This document shows positions 24,183-35,400 of a stretch of DNA of 64,000 nucleotides, piece after piece. The notes under the pieces were generated by a model that was not told the origin of the DNA, did no database searches, and was given only the letters and a program-made list of their open reading frames with translations. Location: the NCBI GenBank assembly GCA_032158295.1, contig CM063249.1, positions 17,672,416 to 17,736,415 of the forward strand, in the 5' to 3' direction. Position 1 is the first letter of the stretch, and the number at the start of each line of letters is the position of its first letter. The position numbers were made by a program, and so were the translations under genes. The stretch comes from Pycnopodia helianthoides. Lineage: Eukaryota > Echinodermata > Asteroidea > Forcipulatida > Asteriidae.

Positions 24183-25635
24183 GTGACGCTTCAAGGCACT
24201 CATTAAAAAGGGTAAAGCCAAAGATATTAAAGAGGTTCCGCAAGTCTACAGATACAGATACAGATATGGATATTATGATAGTCATAACCATTCACAGTGC
24301 CCACACGTCAGATTGTGTGTCTCAATCGACACAGATTGTTGTCACTTGGGGACGCTAGCATTCAAAATGGTGATGCCCATGGAGTACTTCGCAAATACTC
24401 GGTACGCGTGCGTTAGCCGTGGAATGAGGTGCATACTGGTCTAGGTAACAACAAAATTTGTCACTAGCACTGAGTATTTGCGAAAAAAGGTCTATGGAGT
24501 TGAGTTGAAACGCATTACCCACATTAAAAAATGACGGCAAAGGTGTGATTTTTTTTTATCCTTCTTTTCCAAAAAAGATTTTGGGGCTGACAACTGATTT
24601 TGCAAGATTTCATAAATTGCAATTTGGGGAAGAATTTGGTTTATCCAGGACAAAAATACAACTCAAAATCTGCAAAACAGAATCCGTTTGTCTACTGATG
24701 TGTGCCGTATCCATTGTTACTGTGCATGCAAAACATGGAAATTAAGGTTACTCGTCAAATAAACACACAAAGTGTTGAGGTCTATGGATGTGTATCATTA
24801 GACTTGCAAAACCTTTTTTCTGATTACTTTGTAAACTAACAGGGTCCGCCATTTTGTGGAGTCAAAAATTTGGTTAGTACAAAATGGCTGACCATGTTAA
24901 TTCACGAAGTAAAAGGAAAACCACACAATTTCGAGATATATTTGTGTGGATCATTATATTCTACTTTTAAAACACCTTTCAAACCATATTCAGTTCATAA
25001 CGAATGCTTTTTTTAGCCCAGAGTGCCCAATCCGAAGGCGACGTGTCCGTTTACGTCACAAATTCCGCTGACAACGTATACTGTCCCTATCAAATATCAG
25101 GAATGAAAAATCTCAGAGATACGGCTGAATGAACACTTTTTGTAAAAATTCCTACTAACCAAAATTTTTATTTTTTAAATACTCTATCCTCTATTTATGT
25201 TGTCTTTTTCTATGTACTGTGGAAGATGCGCCCCTGGTACTCCACTTTCCACAGAAAATTTGTAACTCCTCGGCTGGATCCCACAGAGCGCTAAGATTCA
25301 TCTTAAGATGAGTTGTCAATCATCGCCTTAGTGATTTGTACTGTGACATCACACGTTGCTTAGCACTTAAGGTCGATGCACTCTTTAAGCTCTTTGTGAA
25401 AATCGACCACAGATAGTTATAAAGACCAGTGACTGCCATGAATGGTTTTGACCTACGGTACAGATTTGTTTAATCGATCAAATATATTTAAACAAACTAT
25501 AAAACAAGTTAATTGAAAAGGTAACTATAAATAATCAACCTGCAGGTACAACCATGTGTCAAATCTCTTTCGGGAGGAGTGTTGGTTTCGAGAAGAACCG
25601 TTGTGGTCTCGACGCTTCGTACAGGTTGGCAGTCA

Positions 25636-25800
25636 GGGTTGGCGTAGTGGTATCTTGCCTTGCCTTCCACCTCTGGGGACCCCAGTTCAAATCACACCGG
25701 GGCACTACGTGGGTTGGTGTTTTTTTTTCAATCCCTGCCTGATTGCGCAGGGTTTGCCCTGGAATATATTTCTCCACGGGCAACCAGCATTAATAAATGA
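25636..25800 (+). mobile_element. tRNA-derived SINE, family E
   Basis: A-box-like TGGCGTAGTGG at about 25643 and B-box-like GTTCAAATCACACC at about 25686, followed by a GTGGGTTGGTG(T)n body. Similar to 245-400. Confidence 0.65.
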
Positions 25801-27253
25801 AACGAAACGGTATTTTCTGCTCGTCTTCGGGAGGACTGCTGATGATGCCGAGGCTGATGTAGGTTTTGGAGGGATGGACATTTTAGGCGGGAAGTACTCA
25901 GTTGTTTAACCAGCGATGCATTATCAATTGAACTATTTTATTTTGGGGGGGGGGGAGAGGAGTGGGGGTTCACAACATAATATATTTTAAGTTATAAAGG
26001 AAGTGTGGTATTGGATTATATATCGATTGTTTACTTCTTGCAATGTGCCCCCTTTAGAAGACAAACTGTGCAAAGGCATGTTGGTTTTTTTTCAGTCTGA
26101 ATGTAAAATGCTTGCTCTTTTAAAATACTATGGATAGGCGGTTGTAATTGTTGATTGCTGGATAGAAGGTTGTAATTGTTGATTGCTGCAAGCTTCCTCA
26201 TCTGTTCTAATAGAAGTTTTCAATGTTAGAGGGGATTGAAATATCCCATGCTCTGTGTATGTTATCCCACCCTGTTCTTACCAGTGTTGTTGGTCTCAAG
26301 ACCAGTCTCCTCTCTGTATCAAGACCGGTCTCGAGAACCATCTTGTTGGGTTCTCGGCTGGTCTTGGTCTTGGTCTTGGTCTCAGACACTGAAGTCTCCC
26401 CCTGGTTCTCTGGGGAAGAGGGAGGGGGCGGGGAGGGGCGGTCTCGGATATTTTGTTCTGAACCACAACACTGGTTCTTGCATTCAAACCCACCCTGTTG
26501 CATATCCCAAGTTTAGGTTTAGCTTTGTAAGAGATAACAATTAGTGGTCAGGGATTTTGTGTGAAACAAACCCTAGTCTCTTTTAGTCCCCAAAAAGTAA
26601 CTAAGCACAACAAATTTGTCCTTGCCAGAATCAAGTTATCGGCCAAATACCATTCCACATGTACCCTCTGTGACTGGTATCCTGCTAAACAGCAAATTGT
26701 TAAGCAATGTTTTGTGCTTAAGCATCTCTATCCTAAGTCTGCTTATGCACAAAAAGTAGCTAAGCACAATTAAAGTATGCTCACCAGAATAAGGTTACCA
26801 GCCAAAATACCACTCACATGTATCCACTGTGACTGGTGTCCTGCTCGTTTTGCTGACCCCTTGCATAGGCCACCATTGCTGAGGTCAAATAACATAAAGC
26901 GCACAACTATCAGCCAATGAAAGGTCTTCCTTTGACCCTGTGGAGGGTGCCATTTTAACATGCAACGACAATATACACAGAGCCATGCATGTCAGTTTTA
27001 ACCCCAGCCTGATTCTGCAAGTACATTATATTCCCGCTGCTCGGCTTTGTTCCCATTGTACTAATTACTGACCGCCATTCAACGCACAAGCATCACTCAT
27101 GTATCATATTGTATAGATTCTGCAGTCAAAATATTCATATGTCAGCTAATAGTTTAGACAGTGTAGCAACCTTGTCCAATGTTCGTTTCACACAAAAAAC
27201 ACATGCCGGGCAGGTAACACGTGTTCAAACTGTAAGTGACGGCATCGTGTTAA

Positions 27254-27439
27254 AGGGACACGTTGCCTTCGGATTGAGCCAAAATTGTTGACTCCACAAA
27301 ACGGTGGACCATGCAATTTTGAGGGGTGTTTGTGTGAACCATTATATTCTACATTATATTCTGTATTCCTCTCGTAACAAATCCTAACCAATGCTTTTTA
27401 AAGGCCAAAGCACCCAATCCAGGGCAACATGTTTCTTTT
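27254..27439. mobile_element. TTAA MITE, family P6
   Basis: 186 bp; left end AGGGACACGTTGCCTTCGGA, right end with CCAATCCAGGGCAACATG, both next to TTAA. A related diverged region lies at about 24840-25055, with CCGCCATTTTGTGGAGTCAA and CCAATCCGAAGGCGACGTGT. Confidence 0.6.
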
Positions 27440-28224
27440 TTAAGTACTGTGGGGGTCGATTTGGGTTTGCACCCTCAGAAACTAGGCTCAATGGACTCCT
27501 GGTGCACACAGACATATACAATATGGTACTGTCACCGATCCAGTAGGCCACGCCCCATGACAAATTGACCAATCACAATACTATACTGCCATTTTGTCCG
27601 ACAAAAACAACGTGCACGGCGGACGGGGGGACACGCGACACGTTTGGTCATTGCTATGGTGGGCATGGCCTATGGATCGGTGTTTCCAAGAGGACTGCCG
27701 GAAACCTGTTGCCAGGTGGGGCACTAGTACTGCCAGTGTACTTTCCGGGAAATAGTGCAACCGCCTTGGACAAGGCTAAGGGCTTTAGGGGCATTGTTAC
27801 ATTTTTTTTTAATTTTTTTTTTTAATTCTCAATTATTTTATTTGTTACCTCATTTTAATACTCAAACAAGTGCAGATTGGAACTTTGCAATGTTTCATAT
27901 TTTTTAATGTTTCTGCACTTGTGAATGTGAATAATAAGTTAATACAATTACGTTAAAGCAACTTCTAGAACACTGGTTTATTTGTATTCATCTATAACCT
28001 GTTTAGTTTTCCTGAACTGGGCATGATCATAAATAATGAGTAACGGTTGGTACTGCTTTCCTCATTTTCATTGTACAATTTCAACAGTCATCCACTTTGT
28101 GCAGTCTTTTGCCAGTTGATAATTACTATGAGGTAAGAAAAATATTTTCACATAGGTCTCACGCATTATTTGAACTCTTTGGGAAATCTTGAGCTACCAA
28201 TCATCAGAACGTACATTTGTTTAA

Positions 28225-28609
28225 AGGAACATTACAGAATTGGTAAGAAAAAAACTTGTTAAATATACTTTTGATCACAGATTTGCATAAAACTTACACG
28301 GTCTAACGATGGTGATAGTAGAAAACATCCCTAGAAATATTTCTGTCTGAAATGCCATATTTGATGAGATATGAATAAACTAATTTCCCGATTGGAGTTT
28401 ATCGCTCAGTGAGCGTTTTATTCATTTGTTGAACCTATATGATTTCATGCAAATGTGTAATCGGTTTTTCACTATTTTCTCGTGACCAAGATGGCCGACC
28501 AATCTCAAACTTCTACAGGTTTGTCAGTTTATGTATATGGTGGAATACATAAAGTGCTTACACTGCCAGCAACTGTTTTGTTAGCAAAAACCAATTCTGT
28601 AATGTTCCT
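28225..28609 (+). mobile_element. TTAA MITE, family P1, full length
   Basis: 385 bp, both 20-bp ends intact, TTAA at 28221-28224 and 28610-28613. Intergenic between VPS37 and DNAJC30. Confidence 0.9.
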
Positions 28610-29678
28610 TTAAGTGTGGCAGGAAAGATAATCATGCACTTCAAGGGATCCTAACATTTGAATTCAGGTGAAACTTGCAAGGTCTAATCATGGAGGAAGA
28701 AGGGTCTAATTGTCTCCTTGGTGCCCCGCTAAGCATGGTTCCCATACACATTCTAAGATCCTAAGATTAGAAGCTTCTTCGTCTCGAGAGAAAGTAACCT
28801 GCCCAACAAGGAGTGAACTTCCAGCCCTGCAAACCACTCTTGTAATATCCGTGGTGTGTGAAAGAATATTTTCTTCTGACTCATAACATTGTTTCCCCTT
28901 AACTTGATGAATTTCCGTGGCCATGAGTGTGTGCGACCACGGATAGTGTTTTGTTTTAAATGCTTACCTTGGTTTTAAGGTAAGCCAACTCGGACGGTTT
29001 GTTACGTGATCCTTTTTTTTTGGATCAAATGCACCAACTTACCAGTGCTGGAATTTGCAGAAGAAGAAATGCTTCTTTGAGGGGGTTTAATTGCAGTGCA
29101 GAATTTTTTCAGCTACAGCATTATTGTTATTACTTGATTTAAAAATGCATGCATCATGTACAGTAGACATAAGGGATTTCTTTATTTATAATGAAAACTT
29201 GAATGAAACTAAAAAGTGTAAATAAAAAATAGTATTCCTGAATTTTACAAGTGTGTCACACTCTTTCATTTTTTTATGAGAAATCATTTTCACAATTAAA
29301 AATAGAGTAATTAAATAGTTAGGATATGTCACCCTGTACAACAATTTTAAGATAAATAACTATATCAATCCAAAAACATTTTTCACACAATAATTGTCCG
29401 ATTCCCTGCAACTTTGCATGCAGTAACAATGGGGGCCTGACCATTTCCCCTTGCAGCCTCGGTTTGATTCTGGGCCCAATTTCCTAAAGCTGTTCAGCAT
29501 ACAGTTTTGCTTAGTTCAGCAAAAGCAGGTCACCGGCTAAAATGTCGTGTTGTGTAAGTTACTTTAAATGCTGGTACCCTACTTATTTTTTGCTTATCAA
29601 ATTAATTTGTTAATTTGGGCACTGTCGTTGTGATCATAGTCTGCTTGTCGCTGGACATGAAAACATGACCTCTCACCC

Positions 29679-29905
29679 AATAGACCCTTCCCATGAAATA
29701 TGCAAAGTGAACATCGCGCGTGCGCACACTCCCTACTGGTCGGCAAAATGAGTGAACATCGCGCCTTTATGTATGGGACTGATGGTGGCGTGAAGCACAC
29801 GCGTTTGTGCATCTGCCTTGTGCACAACTCTATTGGGTTTGCCAACCAGCAGCGTCTGTACGCATGCGTGAATGTAATTTACATATTTCATGGGAAGGGT
29901 CTATT
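29679..29905. mobile_element. MITE with AATAGACCCTTCCCATGAAA ends
   Basis: 227 bp with a perfect inverted repeat of 20 bp or more; TA next to GACCC at both ends. The centre is CG-rich. Probably in the same superfamily as 23912-24182. Confidence 0.8.
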
Positions 29906-30421
29906 ACTACATGCACGCCCAGTGACCGTCACATCACAAACAAAAGCTTTAAAGGGCGCCGTCATTATTATTGCGCACGCGAGTGCAGTGTAGTGGTCAG
30001 AGCTCAGAATTTAATGTCTGGCCACAGACTCGCTGTGATCACGACGATTAGTGCCCCTTTAAGCAAATTATTCAATTGGACCCTGGATTCGTTGGATTAG
30101 TATAGAGTAAAATCAAAATGGCCGTGGTCGGAAAGGCCCATTGCAAAACTTTCAACAGTCGAAGCGAACACTCACACTGCACACAGATTCCAGTGTACAG
30201 TTTTGGTTGCAGTTAAATTGTTCGGAAACTCACTGGAAAGTGTTAGTCTTGAAATCGAAATAAAACTTGCATGTCTGTGTGTTTTTAAGCGATTATACCA
30301 AGTGTGGACCTGATTACTTGCACATGGGTACGACCATTCCAGGGCAAACTGTCGGTGTGCACTGTGCTGCATATTCCCTGAATTCAGCTGAAATTTAATA
30401 TTGTCAACTAGAAAAATATGA

Positions 30422-30427
30422 TTTATT
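30422..30427 (-). promoter_or_regulatory. Candidate poly(A) signal of DNAJC30
   Basis: AATAAA on the minus strand begins four bases after the TAG stop of DNAJC30 (TTTATT on the plus strand). If used, the 3' UTR would be only about 20-30 nt. Seen directly; its use is inferred. Confidence 0.5.
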
Positions 30428-30431
30428 CAAA

Positions 30432-31082
30432 CTACATTCTCCTCATTGCCCACGTAGCTATAAGTAGAACAGTGCTGCTTATCCCAGCCACCATCCACAC
30501 TGGGGTCTGATATTGTTCTTGTTCATTCTTCGCTTCTTCAGCCCTCCTCTTTCGGTCCTTGCGTTCCCGCTGTTCCCTCTGCAAGGCCTCCCCATAGTGA
30601 GCCTTATAAAACTCATCAAAATCGTACATCCGTTCCCCGGCGGTGTTATAATAAACACTGGTGTCTCGTCGCTGTTTGGACTCGGTTTCCTTGTGCTTCT
30701 CCTTCACTTCACTGTGGAGGTCTCTCGTGGTGAAGATGCCACGATCGTAGCGGCGCCTCAACGTCACATTCCCTAGAACGCTGTAAGCTTCGCTGATAGC
30801 AGCGAATTTTTCTTGGGTGTCTTTACTACCCTGGTTTAAATCTGGGTGGTAGATCTTGGAGAGCTTGTAGTACGCAGCTTTGATCTGGGTCTGTGTGGCC
30901 TTCGGCGTGATGGCCAGGACGTCGTAGAGATTGGCTTGGCGCTCGGCTCTCTTGTGCTTATGGTGGCGGTAACCGCGCGTCTGGTACCACCAGCAAAATG
31001 GAGTCGTCCGCGTAAGAGTCAGTAAGTTCGTCCGACGACTCTTCCAGCAACTTGTCCAGCTTGATATCCTTGCAGAACTCAT
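30432..31082 (-). CDS. DNAJC30: DNAJC30-like mitochondrial J-domain protein, single exon
   Basis: A 216-residue intronless reading frame. The N-terminal 45 residues are rich in Arg, Ser, Thr and Trp with no acidic residue before Glu47, which fits a mitochondrial targeting sequence. A J domain spans about residues 51-114 (NLYDVLAITPKATQTQIKAA) with the HPD motif at 79-81, essential for stimulating Hsp70. A charged linker (about 165-190) precedes one hydrophobic helix (about 194-211) near the C-terminus, ending WAMRRM. This order and size match human DNAJC30 (226 residues, from memory), an inner-membrane protein linked to ATP synthase and complex I repair. The gene lies head to head with BUD23, as in human. 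The start ATG at 31082 has G at -3; a possible AG acceptor lies just upstream, so a 5' UTR intron cannot be excluded. A polyadenylation signal follows the stop almost at once. Confidence 0.93.
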   Translation of the reverse strand: MSSARISSWTSCWKSRRTNLLTLTRTTPFCWWYQTRGYRHHKHKRAERQANLYDVLAITPKATQTQIKAAYYKLSKIYHPDLNQGSKDTQEKFAAISEAYSVLGNVTLRRRYDRGIFTTRDLHSEVKEKHKETESKQRRDTSVYYNTAGERMYDFDEFYKAHYGEALQREQRERKDRKRRAEEAKNEQEQYQTPVWMVAGISSTVLLIATWAMRRM

Positions 31083-32420
31083 GACTGAAACGTCAGATTC
31101 ATTTGCTCTGCAATAGTGGATAAGAAAAATAATCTCAATTAGTCAGAACTTGGCTTTAATATAAACACATGTCTACTTAAAAGTGCACAAACACAATTGG
31201 TCCAACATGGAACTCAACAAGTCCAATCTGTAGTCCAATATTGATCAATATTGACCAGTTAGTTTTAATTAAACTCACAGTATTTGACGGCAGAAGCCGG
31301 TCTATCACAAACAGCACCTGGTTGATTTCGCACAATGGTCGAAAGGCAATGTGGGAGGGAAAATGGAACACTGTTTTACGAGAATAATGTTCACAATTAA
31401 AAATAGAGTAATTAAATGGAACACTGTTTTCCCCATTTTTCTTCCTACGCTAACTCCTACAATGCTTTTCGACCATTATTTATGCAAAATCAACCAGGCA
31501 GGCAGTATTTATTTGTGGTAATAAATACTAATTTACCTTATGGATGGTCCTTATTGTTTTTCGGCCATTACAATTACAACATTACAAGCAGTTAAAATAA
31601 GATCAAACTTCTACGCCTACGGAAATGTTTGTAACCCTTAAATGACAATTGATTTAAGCAATAGTGGACACTCAGTACTTACAGATTAATGCAGTTAATG
31701 ACAATCTTTATCCATACGGTCAATAAATTATGCTTTTTCCGAAAATTACAAAGGACACTTCTCTCTGAAAATTCTCCACATCAACAGTGAACAGTCAATC
31801 AATCAGCCGGATTGTTTGTTTGCAAAACATAAGTTTACTCAACTTAATGGAGGATTCTATTCGTATTGGATGCATTCACCTTTTAATTGAACATTTTTTT
31901 AGGTATTAGATGAAGCTAAACACATTCATTTACAAGCTGTTTATTATTTTGATACATATTGTACATTAATCATTGTCACCTATTATTATTTTTTTGATAA
32001 ATAAAGCAGCTATTTGTTTACAAGTTTACAGACACACCCCCATTGAGGAGAAATAGAATGTTCCATTGACATTTTGTCCCACGATCACAATCTGCAAGCA
32101 TGTGGGTTATTTTCTGGCGATAGTTGTGGAACTTTTAGTTTGTTTTAGCATGGTTTTAGGGACAAGTTAAAACTTAATTACATCATTTGTTTATGGCACT
32201 TAAGTTCATAAGGTCTTACAGATCATTTCTTCGTCAAAGTGTAGTATTGCGTGCTGAAAAGACACTTGCAATTGGAACTTGGAAACGTGAAACACCCTCA
32301 CACTGTAAACCTGACTTGGGCCTGCTGCTGGTGCCACAGTGGAAGTTGAAGAACTTGATAAAAACCGGCGTTAGGCTATTTTCAGGAACTGGGACTGGAA
32401 GATCTTTCCTTCATATAACA
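31083..32420. promoter_or_regulatory. Shared DNAJC30/BUD23 divergent promoter region
   Basis: The 1.3 kb between the two divergent start codons holds no recognised gene. It must contain both transcription starts, so it is a candidate bidirectional promoter, as known for the human pair. No TATA box or CpG-rich core stands out; the region is AT-rich. From an ATG at 32193 to the BUD23 start the sequence stays open in the BUD23 frame. Confidence 0.5.
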
Positions 32421-35400
32421 ATGGCGTCTGGTAGAAGGCCTGAGCACAAGGCCCCGCCTGAACTGGTAAACATGTCAAGTGTATTGTATTTAAAATAAAC
32501 ATTTGTAAATGATTGTCATTTTTGTAACGAAATTATATTGACAATATTATTGTTGTCATCACATCATGGCATATTTTGTACTGATCTAATTTGTTTCTTC
32601 TTAATATTTGAGGTTTATCCCCAAAACCGCTTGGTTGTTTTTGCACATTGGTCAAAAGGCACTGTGGGAGAAGAAAAAGTCAGGGGTGTAAGTTGTTACA
32701 ACACAGCGAGTTCGAGTGGGCTCGTTTGGGCAAGATGACCAGCATTCCCAATGGCATAGTCTTTGACCACCCATCCTCTCATTTTTCTTGTTTATGATTG
32801 TTTTACAGTTTTACAATGAAGAAGAAGCAAGAAAGTACACATCAAAGTAAGAACGCTGTATTTAGATCAATTTTTATTTTTGAAAACAATACACAATAAT
32901 TTTGTTATTTAATACATACAATACACCTTCAAAATTGAATGAAGTTCAAGTTAATGTTATATTCTAATACTAGGGATAATCAATGGTTAATTGTAATTTG
33001 CAGCAATGTCTGATTGTTTGGCTGCCTGGTTAACCCTCGTAGGTGGTCAGTCTCTGTTAGTCTTCATTAACTATAACGGGTCCAGCGACTTCAGGCAACA
33101 GTGTTGGTTGCCAGTGCTTGACAAATTAAACCATTATGCACTCCCAATGTTGTTACCATTACAAGCTAGTGCAACAAAAATAACTTATTGAGTGACATCT
33201 GTGTAACATGCGCAAAATTCCCTCATGGTTCAATCATAAATGTAGCATGGGCTGTCCAGTTTATTATGCAATGTAAAAACCAAAAAGTGATTTGCAGTTT
33301 GAATGTTTATCAAAAGTACAAGAAGGTATTAGATTTTAATGGAGCAAATTCTAGCAGTATTCCAGGGCTACACCTAGTGTCTGGGTTGCCCTGCTTGACC
33401 AAAAAAAAACAAAAACATTATGCACTGCAATTTTATTACCATTACCAAGCTCAGTGCAAGACAAAAATACTTAGTGCGGAATTCTGTGGTAAGCACTAAC
33501 CAGCGCTATAAATTTAGCCCTGGTCAACTGGGGGTTCAAACTCATGAAAAATGCTAGCTGCTTGGTTACTGCTTGTCCTGTAGTCTTATTTGGGGGAGGG
33601 ACAACGGGGGGGGGGGGGGGGGGGTGAAAAAGACTCACAAAACCGCTCATTTCGCAGGCTTAGAATGTTTATTCAAAAAAGAAAATACATAGGAGTGTAT
33701 TTTGCAGACACTATTACATATGGAAGCATAAATTTACGAGTATTTCTGGGATCCTTTGAACGGAATCATAATATACGCAGTTCTTATGTATGTAGTGCTC
33801 ATTATTTTTTTCTGCAAGGTATGCGGAGCTGTGTTCGAAATATGAGACGCATTTATTTACAAGCACCATGGGAATGGTTTACAAGGTGCTCTGGCGCAAT
33901 CTGCAGCCAACCATACCAGAAAACACCAGGGGGAACCCCTTCTCTCAACAATAAGTATACTGGGTTCTTTTTAACATGCATTGCACAACACACGGGACCT
34001 ACAGCTTTATGTCTCAGCCGAAGGACGCAGCAATAACGGTAAATGTGTCTTGCATAAAGTGTCAAGCCCGGGACTCGAACCCACACTCTGCTGGTCAGAA
34101 ACACCAGAACTTGAGTCACAGTGCACTTGACAACTATGCCAGGACAGCCACAAAACACCAGTGTGTAATGTTGTTGTAATATTTACAGTTCAAGAATGAT
34201 TGAGATTCAGATGACGATGTCGGAGAGAGCCGTTGAACTCTTGAGTCTTCCTGAAGATACACCGTCCTATGTCCTGGATGTAGGGTGAGTTCAGATTTCA
34301 GCTATTATCCACAGTATCAACAAGAAATAAATCACCCAAGTTAATATGGAAATGAATTAACCTCCTACCTCAGTGATTTGCAACGATTGACCAACATTTG
34401 AAACCATTCGATTGCCAAGTTGTGTACGGTGCACAACTGTGCACAGAACTAACTGTGTACTGTGTACTGCATTCCTCATGGATCTATGCAGGCTAGCATG
34501 TTACTATCATTCAACCAGTAATGGTATTGAATGGTCAGACAGCAAGGGTTAAGAGATGGAGAATAATGGATCCGATTAGATTATGGAAATATACTGACAG
34601 GTTTGGGCAAGTTCGGGTGGGCAACTAATGTGACGTAGCTCTCGAGTTTACTAGATCGACCATGCTCCAGTGCATGGTCGAGCTAGTCAATCTCCCTGTG
34701 CTCTATGGTTTCTAGTAAGTCTAGTCACTCTAGTCGCCCATCTGAACTTGCTCTTTGCAACGTGGTGATCTTTAGACATTGTGAAGGATTAGCGAGTGTG
34801 GATTATCTCGGATTGATTTACGAAAAATCTTTGTTGGTTTACAGATGTGGATCGGGTCTCAGCGGAGAAACTCTGACAGAGCAGGGCCACTACTGGGTCG
34901 GTCTTGACATCAGTAGCCACATGTTAGGTAACGAGCTTAACCCCAACCCTCCCAAAATATTTTTAAAGGAACATTACAGAATTGGTTTTTGCTAACAAAA
35001 CAGTTGCTGGCAGTGTAAACACTTTATGTAATCCACCATATACATAAACTGACAAACCTGTAGAAGTTTGAGATCGATCGACCATCTGGGTCACAAGAAA
35101 ATAGTGAAAAACCGATTACACATTTGCATGAAATCATATAGATTCAACAAATGAATAAAACGCTCACTGAGCGATAAACTCAAATTAAAAAAATTAGTTT
35201 ATTCATTTCTCATCAAATATGGCATTTCAGACAGAAATATTGAAAGGGTTGTTTTCTACAATCATCATCATTAGACCGTGTAAGTTTTATGTAAATCTGT
35301 GATCAAATTTTACAAAAATTTTTCTTACCAATTCTGTAATGTTCCTTTAATATCGAAGAGATGGTTCAATTTAAAAGTGGTGGACCGTGATAGACCCGAT

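Larger units (their letters stand above)
23468..30421. other. Intergenic region, VPS37 to DNAJC30
   Basis: About 7 kb. The first 430 bp, likely VPS37 3' UTR, carry about 13 copies of TGGGTACC or TGGGTGCC. The rest holds MITEs (23912, 27254, 28225, 29679), a SINE (25636) and repeat fragments. No coding frame matched a known family. Confidence 0.6.
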
